Part shown: positions 43,696-52,720 of the stretch, piece by piece
Layout: every line of letters begins with the position of its first letter
Numbering within the stretch: the stretch's first letter is position 1
Assembly (NCBI GenBank): GCA_017303505.1
Contig: JAFLCP010000039.1
Location: 1,730-54,552 of the forward strand
DNA length: 52,823 bases
Origin: Planctomycetota bacterium
GTDB taxonomy: Bacteria; Planctomycetota; Planctomycetia; Pirellulales; Pirellulaceae
Direction of reading: 5' to 3'
Translations under genes and position numbers: made by a program
Notes under the pieces: model-generated
The model's database searches: none
The model's input: the letters and a program-made list of their open reading frames with translations, nothing else
Told to the model about the DNA's origin: nothing

Positions 43696-45163
43696 AACGC
43701 CACAGGCGATGTTCCGAGCGGCCATGGTACGCAGAGATATCACGCCGCCGATTGGTATCTATCATCGTATGTGGGGAGCCGCTTTACATGATCGAGCGAC
43801 GGGAGTTCATCGACCGCTGGAAGCTACGTTGCTGTGGATTGAGCCTATACTGAAATCCATGGGACGCCCGCAGGTGCTTCTAAGCCTTGATCATTGTATT
43901 TTGGATTCCAATGAGATTCGGAACATACAACAGGCCGTTAGCCAAACCACAGGTCTATCATCTCACAACATTGTGGTCACGCTGACTCACACTCATGGTG
44001 CGGGCTGGATGTCGCGAAGTCGAAGCGATCTTCCAGGGGGTGAAATGTTGGGCCCCTATTTGGATTCCTTGGCGATCCAAATGGGAGAACTTGCCAAACA
44101 AGCCGCAGAAAAAGTTGTTCCATGCACGATGCTCTACGGTTCAGGCCGCTGTAATCTCGCCGCCTATCGCGATTACTTTGATGAAGAACGGAAACGCTTT
44201 GTCTGTGGTTTTGATCCCACTGGCAAAGCGGACGATACGTTGATGTTGGCTAAAATCGTTGACGATTCAGGAGCTGTCGTGGGGGCGGTCATCAACTATG
44301 CTTGCCATCCAACGACATTAGCTTGGGACAACACACTGATCAGTCCTGATTGGGTAGGCGCCATGAAAGAGACAGTCGAGCGTGAGTTGGGTGGTTTGAC
44401 TCTATTCTTGCAAGGCGCTTCTGGAGACCTCGGTCCTCGCGAAGGATTTGTGGGCGATACATCGGTTGCCGATCGCAATGGACGACAAGTTGCCTATTCG
44501 GCACTCTCCGCTCTTACTGCTTTTCCACCGCCACAGACAAAATTTGTCTACGCCGGTCCCGTCATATCGGGAACTGCCATTGGCACTTGGAAACATCAAG
44601 TTCTTTCGGCTGAGGAGCAAGAGTCACTTAGCCATTGGTACTGGGAAGAGTTCAGCGTCGAACTTCCCTATCGTCATGACCTACCCACCATCGAACAAAC
44701 TCTGAAAGAAAAGGCGTATTGGGAGGAAGAGGAAAATCAAGCTCGATCTTTAAGTGATGACCTACGCGTTCGCGATTGTCGCGCGCAGGTTGAACAGCGG
44801 ACGCGACAATTAAATCGCCTGAACCATCTCGTACCGGGTCGCTCGTATCCACTAAAGGTCCAAGTGGGGTTTGTGGGCCAAGCAATTTGGATTTTTGTTC
44901 CCGGTGAACTTTATCAATCATTCCAAATGGTTTTGCGTGAAAGATTTGCTCCCACACCGATCTTTGTGACAACGCTGAGTAACGATTGGCAACCTGGATA
45001 CATTCCTCCCGCCAACAAATATGGGTATGAAATTTATCAAGAAGTCATCGCTGCTACGGCACCCGGCTGCTCCGAACTTTTAGTCGAAGCGATTTCTCGA
45101 CGTCTGAAAGTGTTGCACACGAAATCGAAAAATGCGGCCACACACTCAACGAATGTGTATTGA
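43679..45163 (+). CDS. Neutral/alkaline ceramidase-like hydrolase
   Basis: A 494-residue protein of the neutral/alkaline non-lysosomal ceramidase N-terminal family: RAAMVRRDITPPIG, then THTHGAGW with candidate zinc-ligand histidines, NYACHPTTLA, SPDWVG and FLQGASGDLGPREGF. No signal peptide is visible, unlike secreted ceramidases. ATG 43679 (GGAG 6 bases upstream) overlaps the transporter stop by 17 bases, so the gene is translationally coupled to the sugar-acid transporter. That placement argues against lipid substrates and for hydrolysis of a sugar-acid conjugate, or an amide of one. This is inference. Confidence 0.8.
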   Translation: MSTEVKTPQAMFRAAMVRRDITPPIGIYHRMWGAALHDRATGVHRPLEATLLWIEPILKSMGRPQVLLSLDHCILDSNEIRNIQQAVSQTTGLSSHNIVVTLTHTHGAGWMSRSRSDLPGGEMLGPYLDSLAIQMGELAKQAAEKVVPCTMLYGSGRCNLAAYRDYFDEERKRFVCGFDPTGKADDTLMLAKIVDDSGAVVGAVINYACHPTTLAWDNTLISPDWVGAMKETVERELGGLTLFLQGASGDLGPREGFVGDTSVADRNGRQVAYSALSALTAFPPPQTKFVYAGPVISGTAIGTWKHQVLSAEEQESLSHWYWEEFSVELPYRHDLPTIEQTLKEKAYWEEEENQARSLSDDLRVRDCRAQVEQRTRQLNRLNHLVPGRSYPLKVQVGFVGQAIWIFVPGELYQSFQMVLRERFAPTPIFVTTLSNDWQPGYIPPANKYGYEIYQEVIAATAPGCSELLVEAISRRLKVLHTKSKNAATHSTNVY

Positions 45164-45223
45164 ACTGCACGGCGGTCCACGCCAAACTACAATTACATTT
45201 AAGCACCTACAAAGGCGACAAAC

Positions 45224-45715
45224 ATGGCCGTGGAGAACAACCCCTTTCAAGCACCCGAGATTTCGACATCCGAGGCAGCTGAAGCGAAACCTGAGAGTGC
45301 AAAGTTTGTGCCCGCCTTGTTTGCGGTGATTTTCGCTTTTGCAGCTGCCATAGGCGGGTTAAGCATTTTTTTCCCGGCTATTCGCGATTTCATTAACCCG
45401 CGTTTCGGTTGGATCGGCTTAATTCTCTGCTTAAACCCACTTATCTTTTTGTCCGCCTGGCTTAAGTCGCCAACCCGCCAATCGCTCATGGCTGCAGCGT
45501 TCATAACTCTCTCTATTGGCATCATTAATTCCGTACAATTGCTGATTAAGCCAACCGTCTCTACCGTCGAAAATCCATTTACCGACCGCTTGCATTCGGC
45601 TTGGCTATGGTCCGTGCTTCCCTTCGTTGTAGCGGGTTTATATCTCTTCATTCATGCTTGGCAAATCAAGGCGCAGGCACTATCCGTCGGTGCAGGTCCA
45701 GCGTCAAACGGTTAG
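45224..45715 (+). CDS. Small multi-span membrane protein
   Basis: A 163-residue protein. The N-terminus has NPFQAPEI, a short motif common at the start of small planctomycete membrane proteins. Four hydrophobic segments follow: ALFAVIFAFAAAIGGLSIFF, FGWIGLILCLNPLIFLSAW, SLMAAAFITLSIGIINSV and WSVLPFVVAGLYLFIHAW. No domain with known function is recognised. It lies between the sugar-acid operon and the DUF1080-PhoD gene and overlaps neither of them. Confidence 0.65.
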   Translation: MAVENNPFQAPEISTSEAAEAKPESAKFVPALFAVIFAFAAAIGGLSIFFPAIRDFINPRFGWIGLILCLNPLIFLSAWLKSPTRQSLMAAAFITLSIGIINSVQLLIKPTVSTVENPFTDRLHSAWLWSVLPFVVAGLYLFIHAWQIKAQALSVGAGPASNG

Positions 45716-45776
45716 AATGGTTAGCGTTAAGAAGATCAAGATCCTCTGCACTTCTCATCCTCAAAGGGCAAACCGA

Positions 45777-47915
45777 ATGCTGTCTCGACAAGTTCCGTTG
45801 GCCACACTTGTGCTGTCTTTCGTTGTCTCGTGGCAGCTTCTCGCGCAAGAATCTCCCAGCAAGCAAGATGCAGCATTGGATTCGCGGTCATGGAGCGAAC
45901 GCGATTTTTGGCAAACAACAGAAGGCCAAGCCGTCTCGAAAGGTTGGGAGTTCAGTGACGGCGTCGTAACGCTCGCCGTTCCTGGACAAGGGGGAAATAT
46001 AGTTAGCCCTCCCCTTCCATCCAACTTTGAACTCTCATGGAAATGGAAGATTGACAAAGGCGTGAATGGCGGACTTAAGTATCGGGTCCGACGATTCGGA
46101 AATGAGCTTTTCGAAAATAGCTATCTCGGCCTTGAATATCAAATCATTGACAATAAGTCCGACAGTACATCCAACACATCAACAGGCTCCATCTACGACT
46201 TAGTTGGTCCCAAAAAAGATAAAACTTTGTATCCGCCCGGTGAATGGAATAGCTCAAAGATCATTGCCAACGGCGATCACATCGAACATTATCTCAATGG
46301 TGAGTTGGTCACTTCCGCTACAACGTCAGGTCCGGAATGGGACACATTGATCGCCTTCAGCAAGTTTTATGGCGGTCCAGAGTTTGGCTGCGGTAAAGAT
46401 CAGGATCGCTTTATGCTTACCGATCATGGTGGCAGGACCTTTTACAAGGATTTTCAATACACTCCTCTCCCTGCTCCTAAGCCTGTTGAACGAGTCAATT
46501 ATGGTCCCTATCTGGCAAACGCTACTCGCAACAGCTGGGGTAACCAAACAAGCATCGTGGTGTGGACTCGAACGACCCGTCAGCCTGAGATGTTAAAGGG
46601 AGGAAAATCATTTCAGAAGATAGCAGCTGCGGAAGTCAGCCAACTGTCGAAACGCAGAGATGCCGAAGAACTTCAGAAAGTACAGCTTCCTCCAGGTGCC
46701 AACTTGGACGAAATGAACGGAGCAGTCCCGGGCGAAGAAGGGCGAGTACGATTGTCGTACTTTCCAGAAGAACAACGCAAACAAACCAAATCGTTGGCCT
46801 GGATCGATACCAATTCTGAAAAGGACTTCACGGCCCAATGGAAGATCGAAGGCTTAAAGCCAGGAACAAAGTACATCACAATCATCGAGGCGCAGACGAA
46901 GGATGGTAAGCCCTCCTCCGTGTTGCGAGGTTCTTTTGTAACCGCTCCACTCTCGACCGTAGCAATGCCTCTCCGATTTTGCATTACAACCTGCCATGAT
47001 TTTATACGTCGAGACGACGGAGACAACGGTCACAAGATCTATCCTGCGATGAAAAGCCTCGCACCACAATTTGTTGTTCATGCAGGCGATATTGAATACT
47101 ATGACAAACCCGATCCTTGGGCGCTGACCATTCCCTTGATGCGTTTTAAGTGGGGAAGAATTTTCGCTCTTCCCAACAACCGAGACTTCTACAACAACAC
47201 CACGAGCTATTTTATCAAGGACGACCATGACACTTTAGCGAACGACTCGTGGTCCGGCCAAACATATGGTGCGGTGACTTTCGAAGAGGGCGTAAAACTA
47301 TTCAACGAAGAACAATTTCCCTCGAAACCAGAGCGATATCAAACGGTGCGTTGGGGGAAAGATGTGCAACTGTGGATCCTGGAGGGACGAGATTATCGCA
47401 GTCCCAACAACGCGGCCGATGGTCCAGACAAAACGATACTCGGCGCGAAGCAAAAGGCTTGGCTTCTCAAAACTCTCAACGAATCGACTGCAACATTTAA
47501 ATTGATTTGCAGCCCTACTCCCATCATTGGTCCTGATCGTGACAACAAGAAAGACAATCATGCCAATGACAACTTTAGTTATGAGGGCGCAGAGTTACGA
47601 CAAGCTTTTTCCAAGATCCCTGGTGTCATGGTGCTTTGTGGTGATCGCCACTGGCAATATGCATCCGTAGATCCGCAGACTCAACTTTGGGAATTTGGAT
47701 GCGGACCAGGGAGTGAAAAACATGAATTGGGCTGGAAGGCAGGCGATACCCGGCCCGAGCATCGCTTCCTGCGGGTTCAGGGTGGATTTCTTTCGGGAGA
47801 AGTCAGCTATCCAGACAATCAAACGGCTGCAACACTTACCATTCGCCATCATGATGTCAATGGAAAATCGGTGAGCGAATTTCGATTCCCGGATAGTTTT
47901 TCGCTCCCCAAATAA
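45777..47915 (+). CDS. Secreted DUF1080-PhoD fusion (putative phosphatase)
   Basis: A 712-residue exported protein with a signal peptide (PLATLVLSFVVSWQLLAQ). Residues 35-220 are a DUF1080 (3-keto-disaccharide hydrolase/LamG-like) beta-jelly roll: DGVVTLAVPG, FELSWKWKIDKGVNGGLKYRV, LGLEYQI, ANGDHIEHYLNGELV. Residues about 330-700 are a PhoD-like metallophosphatase: RFCITTCHDFIRRDDG, VVHAGDIEYYD, IKDDHD, LEGRDYRSPNN and VLCGDRHWQYASVD. These carry the expected metal-binding Asp/His/Asn residues. PhoD enzymes are phosphodiesterases/monoesterases for phosphorus scavenging. ATG 45777 (AAAGGG upstream) begins the signal peptide. The DUF1080 part may bind a glycan. Confidence 0.87.
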   Translation: MLSRQVPLATLVLSFVVSWQLLAQESPSKQDAALDSRSWSERDFWQTTEGQAVSKGWEFSDGVVTLAVPGQGGNIVSPPLPSNFELSWKWKIDKGVNGGLKYRVRRFGNELFENSYLGLEYQIIDNKSDSTSNTSTGSIYDLVGPKKDKTLYPPGEWNSSKIIANGDHIEHYLNGELVTSATTSGPEWDTLIAFSKFYGGPEFGCGKDQDRFMLTDHGGRTFYKDFQYTPLPAPKPVERVNYGPYLANATRNSWGNQTSIVVWTRTTRQPEMLKGGKSFQKIAAAEVSQLSKRRDAEELQKVQLPPGANLDEMNGAVPGEEGRVRLSYFPEEQRKQTKSLAWIDTNSEKDFTAQWKIEGLKPGTKYITIIEAQTKDGKPSSVLRGSFVTAPLSTVAMPLRFCITTCHDFIRRDDGDNGHKIYPAMKSLAPQFVVHAGDIEYYDKPDPWALTIPLMRFKWGRIFALPNNRDFYNNTTSYFIKDDHDTLANDSWSGQTYGAVTFEEGVKLFNEEQFPSKPERYQTVRWGKDVQLWILEGRDYRSPNNAADGPDKTILGAKQKAWLLKTLNESTATFKLICSPTPIIGPDRDNKKDNHANDNFSYEGAELRQAFSKIPGVMVLCGDRHWQYASVDPQTQLWEFGCGPGSEKHELGWKAGDTRPEHRFLRVQGGFLSGEVSYPDNQTAATLTIRHHDVNGKSVSEFRFPDSFSLPK

Positions 47916-48039
47916 CTGCCAAATCAGCTGTGCTTTATCGCGATCCCTCCCCCAAGGCCAATTTGCGCCCTTGGTCCTAGCGCGACTTGCGATTCACACG
48001 AATGAACCATCGACGAAGGATAACATCGAGGGATGCTAA

Positions 48040-48885
48040 ATGAACAACTCTACCGCACCAGTTGCCCAACCCTCGCAGGCCGTCTCCTCTCCTCGAATTA
48101 CATTCGTCCTCTGGTTTCTTGGCCAATTCGTTGCTTGGTTGGGCGCAGCGTTTGATGGACTGGGGCTTTTGTTTCCGTTTGTGGCGGCAGGAATGTTGCT
48201 CCACTTTTGCGAAACAGGTCGCTGGAAATCTGGCCTTTTGTTCTTCATTCTTACCCCGCTTCCCATCTTCTTTTCGCTGGGAGTGGCTGAATATCTAAAT
48301 GGCTCAGCAAAGCTGCGGTTCTATGGTAATCCGACCCTTGAATCCTATAATCTCGATCCCAAACTGCGGTGTGGCCAGAGTCCGATGGGTTGCTTGGCTA
48401 CTGGGAACCGTTGGCTGACTCACTTCCCAAGAAACTTGGGAGTTCGCACCATGACGTATTCCTTGGGCTATATGCCCCAAACCTATACAGGCCCCTACCC
48501 GCAAAAAGACGAAGCACTGTTAGAACTCCAGAATGGAACAAGTATTGACCAAGAAGAACTTAGAAAGGACATCGTTCGCATAGAAGACAAAACAATTCGT
48601 CTCGATTCAGGCGTGGGAGCGAAGTTGCTAGGAATGATGAACAGGCTGTCCTATCCTCCACATTTTAAACCGAATATTGTGGCCAAACTATGGCAAGAAG
48701 ATTGTTTGATCTTAGGCTTACCGATCCTCAACACCCAAACATTCAAGGAGGTAGCTACTATCATTGTGCTGATCGGCGTAGACGCTGGACGTCCTTTTGC
48801 CTATTTCAGCATTAATGACGGAGGCTCCGAATGGCATTTTCCGCCTGTCATGTGGCGAAGCGAAGATGACATTGTCATAGATTGA
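48040..48885 (+). CDS. Membrane-anchored protein of unknown function
   Basis: A 281-residue protein with two or three N-terminal membrane spans (about 23-88: ITFVLWFLGQFVAWLGAAF, LLFPFVAAGMLLHF, GLLFFILTPLPIFFSLGV) and a soluble C-terminal domain of 190 residues, probably extracytoplasmic. The domain has KLRCGQSPMGCLATGNRWLTHF with two cysteines, DKTIRLDSGVGAKLLG, and VATIIVLIGVDAGRPFAYFS. No family is recognised. It opens a run of co-directional uncharacterised genes reaching 52719. Confidence 0.65.
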   Translation: MNNSTAPVAQPSQAVSSPRITFVLWFLGQFVAWLGAAFDGLGLLFPFVAAGMLLHFCETGRWKSGLLFFILTPLPIFFSLGVAEYLNGSAKLRFYGNPTLESYNLDPKLRCGQSPMGCLATGNRWLTHFPRNLGVRTMTYSLGYMPQTYTGPYPQKDEALLELQNGTSIDQEELRKDIVRIEDKTIRLDSGVGAKLLGMMNRLSYPPHFKPNIVAKLWQEDCLILGLPILNTQTFKEVATIIVLIGVDAGRPFAYFSINDGGSEWHFPPVMWRSEDDIVID

Positions 48886-48967
48886 TATCTCTATAAGTCC
48901 TGCGAACTCCCAATACAAACACGCCTCCCAATGATATGAATCTCAATTTTGCCGAAGAGTTCAGATA

Positions 48968-49357
48968 GTGAAATCCTTTCGACTTGATACTTCAAAACAA
49001 GAACTGCTTGAAAGCTGGCCAGCGATCTTGTTGGCAACATGTGTATGCGGAATAAGTTTGTATTTCGGGTGGTTTAATGTCGTAGGCCGAATCTTATTCA
49101 TCGTCCTTGGAGCAAGCTATTTTGGATTTGTATTGCGGGGATTTTTTGCAAGTCGCATCGAGGCTCAGTATCCTAATGCGCGGCACCGTTGGCTGGTATC
49201 AGTGGGCTTGACCAGCGCCGCTTTAGGAGTATTCGTCCGGATGTTGATGCCGAAATTGCAGGGAGGTCCAGTCGATTATGTGTGGCTCAGTCTTTCATTC
49301 TTCACCATTTTTGCTTTTGTACTTTTAAACCGCCGCGATCCCGACGTCTTGCATTGA
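48968..49357 (+). CDS. Small membrane protein
   Basis: A 129-residue protein starting at GTG 48968. Membrane segments are at about residues 17-33 (AILLATCVCGISLYFGW), 36-55, 75-92 (WLVSVGLTSAALGVFVRML) and 103-120. The basic N-terminus (MKSFRLDTSKQE) and acidic C-terminus (RRDPDVLH) are typical of small planctomycete membrane proteins. No known family. It follows the preceding gene by 82 bases. Confidence 0.55.
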   Translation: MKSFRLDTSKQELLESWPAILLATCVCGISLYFGWFNVVGRILFIVLGASYFGFVLRGFFASRIEAQYPNARHRWLVSVGLTSAALGVFVRMLMPKLQGGPVDYVWLSLSFFTIFAFVLLNRRDPDVLH

Positions 49358-49459
49358 GACCTCACTTGATCGGTCCATGCCATTCATAGCCTGATTGATT
49401 TCAAATCGTTTTTTATTCGTGCTGTTTGTGCTTGTGGTATTCGTGTAAGGCGTCCCTTC

Positions 49460-50248
49460 ATGTCACCTGTAGGTTACGCTCCGATCTTCAAAGGAGATCT
49501 TGGAGAAGACATTTCAAAACGTTGGCAAACCATTCGCCAATTCCTAGACTTTTGGTGCATGCCGACAAGTGAACCATTGGTAGACCGCAGTGAAGAGAAA
49601 ACGCCTTTGATCACCAAGGCAGAGGCGTTAAATAGCCGCGTTTCTCCATCGATCCGCCAGTGGCTGAGCTTGGCTGAAGAAGCAGCTCGTAGGCGAACGC
49701 CCGTTATCCGGGATTGTTTAATGGTTGATCCACTTGAAAATCACGCTGAAAGCAAGAATACTCCCGATGCTACCATTATTCTTATGCAGGGAGAGGGGGA
49801 TTTGTTTTGGACGGTTGCAAACAGCAGATTTTCAGATGTGGATCCACCCGTTGATGTGTATCAGTCATTTGACGAAGACTCCCCTTCCTTTTTTTGCCGC
49901 TATGCTTCCGTTTCGGAGTTTGCTCTTGCTTATCTCTGTACCTACAACTCGTTCGCTCGTCATGTGACCGAAGCATTCACAGCCCATGCGACACCGCAAC
50001 AACTGGAAGAAGTCCAAAGCTGGTTCGATCATACTCTTACCTTGAAATCCGTAGGGGGTAGAACTCACCGGTTTCTGATGGTCTTGGAAAAACAAAACGT
50101 GGTGGCACTGGTCAACAATAGTAACCGGATAGAAGTCTCGCTCTTTTGTGATCCTAATTGCCTTCAATTACCGAGTTTCTTGCTTGCCGCCTTGGAAGAG
50201 TGTGTGCAAACTCGAAAACAGTATCGGGCCAAACTTAAAAGACCATGA
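49460..50248 (+). CDS. SUKH/SMI1-like protein (possible immunity protein)
   Basis: A 262-residue soluble protein. The layout matches SMI1/KNR4-type (SUKH) proteins: SPSIRQWLSLAEEAA near the start of the domain (about 74), then a beta-rich core with DATIILMQGEGDLFWTVAN, VDPPVDVYQSF and RYASVSEFALAYLCTYN. SUKH domains often neutralise nuclease toxins of polymorphic or contact-dependent systems, but also occur in other roles. No toxin gene is seen here, so an orphan immunity protein or another binding role is possible. Assignment is by pattern only. Confidence 0.5.
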   Translation: MSPVGYAPIFKGDLGEDISKRWQTIRQFLDFWCMPTSEPLVDRSEEKTPLITKAEALNSRVSPSIRQWLSLAEEAARRRTPVIRDCLMVDPLENHAESKNTPDATIILMQGEGDLFWTVANSRFSDVDPPVDVYQSFDEDSPSFFCRYASVSEFALAYLCTYNSFARHVTEAFTAHATPQQLEEVQSWFDHTLTLKSVGGRTHRFLMVLEKQNVVALVNNSNRIEVSLFCDPNCLQLPSFLLAALEECVQTRKQYRAKLKRP

Positions 50249-50414
50249 CAGTCATTCTGTCGCTTGGAATTGAGGCTTGCGCAAGCAACGTCCTTCTATT
50301 TTGAACATGCCCACGAGTCTATATACGACAGCCCAAGCTGAGCGGTAGGCTTAATAGCTCTAATACGTCGTTTGTCCCAGTAACCAATAGCCCGCTTCCA
50401 TGTAGGCGTGAACC

Positions 50415-51335
50415 ATGTGTATTTTTTCACAACCAGTGGTCTCCGTAAACGACACGCGAATTTTCGCGCGTCTGACCGGACAGGGCTCGCAGCTGCTGGC
50501 CTATCAAATGCACTACGAATCTCGCGATTCAAATGCGATGATTCTCCCTATTCCCGTCCAGCAACCGGCCAACGCTGAGTCTTTGCGGTTCATCGCACTC
50601 GATGACTACGACGATTTCTTTGAGGATCTCGACCTGGGTTTCCCTTTACATCAACAAATGAGTATTGGTTGTTCGTCGAACGATTTAGAGCTTAGCGATA
50701 ATCATTTAGAGGTATTTGAAGTTGGAAGCTACATCGCCTCGTTTGTTCCTACCCTTGCTGAGTTCAGTCGACTCGATCCACAATTTCGTTTACCAGAAGA
50801 GACATGGGCGAGCATTCCGAAATATGAAGGCTATGGGTTTGCGGTGTTTCAATTGGTCCGTGGAGCGAAGAAGCCCCATCCCATGGCCTTTGAATACAAG
50901 ACAACTTGGACGGATCTATATTTCCCAACCATGCATATCCACGATGGCGAGGTAAAGGCAACAGAACAGTTTGACCACGTTCTTTACTTGCAGCATGCGG
51001 GATTTGACAGTTCTGTCTACGGATATCGGAATTGCAATCTTGAGGACTCAGTAACGCATTGGGTACGTTCGCAGCGGCCCGCTTCCAAAGTATGTGACAT
51101 GAACCGAGCGGCTGGATTGTTAGCAGGCGATTTACTGCTTCACCGCAAGCTCTTGCGTGGTGAACGTGCGAACGACGACATTGTTGTTAAGGCTTGGGGT
51201 GATCCCCTAAAACCAACTTTCAACTTTCGCTACCTCTCAACTTACGCACCTTGGCTGGTTATGGCAATTGCTACTCTCGCTTGGTTCTTCCATCGTAGGT
51301 CAGTAGTAAAAAAGAGAATAGCAGAACGTCCATAA
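50415..51335 (+). CDS. DUF2330-like membrane-anchored protein
   Basis: A 306-residue protein with a C-terminal membrane span (about 278-295: WLVMAIATLAWFFHRR) and a basic tail. The N-terminus is Met-Cys (MCIFSQPVVSVNDTRIFAR), followed by QLLAYQMHYESRDSNAMILPIPVQ, which has the order of segments seen in the DUF2330 family (a CF-strand, an ND-T-I-AR segment, then a -AM-LPIPV strand). There is no N-terminal signal peptide. Exposed Cys at position 2 after Met removal is compatible with an N-terminal nucleophile or a metal site, but no catalytic partner is evident. The gene lies among other uncharacterised genes. Confidence 0.5.
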   Translation: MCIFSQPVVSVNDTRIFARLTGQGSQLLAYQMHYESRDSNAMILPIPVQQPANAESLRFIALDDYDDFFEDLDLGFPLHQQMSIGCSSNDLELSDNHLEVFEVGSYIASFVPTLAEFSRLDPQFRLPEETWASIPKYEGYGFAVFQLVRGAKKPHPMAFEYKTTWTDLYFPTMHIHDGEVKATEQFDHVLYLQHAGFDSSVYGYRNCNLEDSVTHWVRSQRPASKVCDMNRAAGLLAGDLLLHRKLLRGERANDDIVVKAWGDPLKPTFNFRYLSTYAPWLVMAIATLAWFFHRRSVVKKRIAERP

Positions 51336-51400
51336 GTGGCTCTTCTTGGGACATCTGCATTGAAGCATTTCAATAATCGCTCAACTTCGAGGACCTAGCC

Positions 51401-52195
51401 GTGGTTTCTCCCAGAAACAAAACTGCTGACCAAATCTTCCAAGCGGAACTCAACAGACTCAACCATCTCTACTCGCTTAATGAGGAGGGGCAATATGTCA
51501 TTCAAGTGGGTGACGTCACGGTTCATGTGAGTCTTGAAAATATTCGACGTGATTTTGAACGAGACAACGATGAGGAGGCGGTCAAGAGATTCGCACAGCA
51601 AGTCTCGATTGAGCACTTTCAGGAATCACCGGATTGGCAAACCGCAAAAACGCTTCTTCGATATTCACTCGAACCAGCCGATTATGTCATGGGATTTGAA
51701 GATACTCTGCATGAAACGATTACGGATGATCTCGTAAAAGTTTTTGTGCTAGTGTCAACGGATGGAAGCAGAATCACATGGGTAAGCAGTACTAATCTGT
51801 CGAGTTGGAATGTTGGCCGAGAAGAAATTCTTCGGCAAGCAAACGCCAATATGGAACAGCTATTAGAGAAAGTAACCATCGAATGCCACGATATCGACGG
51901 CGTTAAGCTTGGCTATATGGTTACGGAAGAATTACCCTTCAAGGCCTCTTTCATTTTAACCCAAGGATTTCGAGAACTCGTTCGGCCCACACACGATTGG
52001 CCTGTATACATCGTCGCGCCGACTCGCGACTTTGTTTACATTCTGGCCAGGAAGAATCGCAACTTCCTGGGTAAATTAGGAAGTGTTGTCCTTCGTGAAT
52101 ACCATGAATCGGGTTATCCCATCACTGCAGACGTGTTGGAAATTGGAGACGATGGGATTACTGCCATCGGGAGCTTTCGCAGCGATTCCGAGTGA
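51401..52195 (+). CDS. DUF1444-like protein
   Basis: A 264-residue soluble protein starting at GTG 51401. The body resembles the DUF1444/UPF0354 family: YVIQVGDVTVHVSLENI and VKVFVLVSTDGSRITWVSSTNL, followed by REEILRQANANMEQLLEK, the helix typical of that family. A late VYIVAPTRDFVYILARKNRNF segment follows, as in that family. DUF1444 proteins are cytoplasmic with no firm function. It starts 65 bases after the preceding gene, so the two are probably one transcript. Confidence 0.55.
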   Translation: MVSPRNKTADQIFQAELNRLNHLYSLNEEGQYVIQVGDVTVHVSLENIRRDFERDNDEEAVKRFAQQVSIEHFQESPDWQTAKTLLRYSLEPADYVMGFEDTLHETITDDLVKVFVLVSTDGSRITWVSSTNLSSWNVGREEILRQANANMEQLLEKVTIECHDIDGVKLGYMVTEELPFKASFILTQGFRELVRPTHDWPVYIVAPTRDFVYILARKNRNFLGKLGSVVLREYHESGYPITADVLEIGDDGITAIGSFRSDSE

Positions 52196-52362
52196 TTTGT
52201 CCCTTCATTCCCCTAGTGCCAGCCAGACTAGCGTCTATACCCGGTCAGCAGGCCCTGCCAGGTCGAGCCGTGCAATTCGCGCGAACCAAAGAGCATCAGC
52301 TTTCGTATCGCTCGTAATTTGCCCTGCTCTTCACCGTTCGCCCAATACTTTCGGAGGATGCA

Positions 52363-52719
52363 ATGCCTCGCATCTTTACTGCTTTTGCTTGGATGTTAAC
52401 ACTTACAAGTTCGCCGTTGCTTGCCGATGAAGTCTGCTTGGTAAATGAATCAGATCATGTCGCTTTGTTCACCGTTGTTTCCGGCACAGAGCGTCTGCAA
52501 AAGCAAATTCCACCACAGTCACACGAGTTTGTTCCCTGGGTAGCAGCACACGACGATCAGGTGATCATTGTACAAACAAACGTCCCAACGGAATCGAAAG
52601 ATGGCCAGCCGAAAATGTCGGTCGTCGACACTAAGGTTCTCAAGGCCAAAGAGCAAGCGAGTTGGAACTTCTGCTGCGTGCACGGGTCCGTTGAGCAGGC
52701 ACGGCCAGCGCACAATTAA
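52363..52719 (+). CDS. Small secreted protein
   Basis: A 118-residue protein with a signal peptide (FTAFAWMLTLTSSPLLA, cleavage after LLADE). GGAGG lies 7 bases before ATG 52363. The mature part is a short beta-rich domain (VCLVNESDHVALFTVVSG, KQIPPQSHEFVPWVA, DDQVIIVQTNVP) with a CC pair near its end and one earlier Cys, possibly disulfide-linked. Unknown function. Confidence 0.65.
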   Translation: MPRIFTAFAWMLTLTSSPLLADEVCLVNESDHVALFTVVSGTERLQKQIPPQSHEFVPWVAAHDDQVIIVQTNVPTESKDGQPKMSVVDTKVLKAKEQASWNFCCVHGSVEQARPAHN

Positions 52720-52720
52720 G

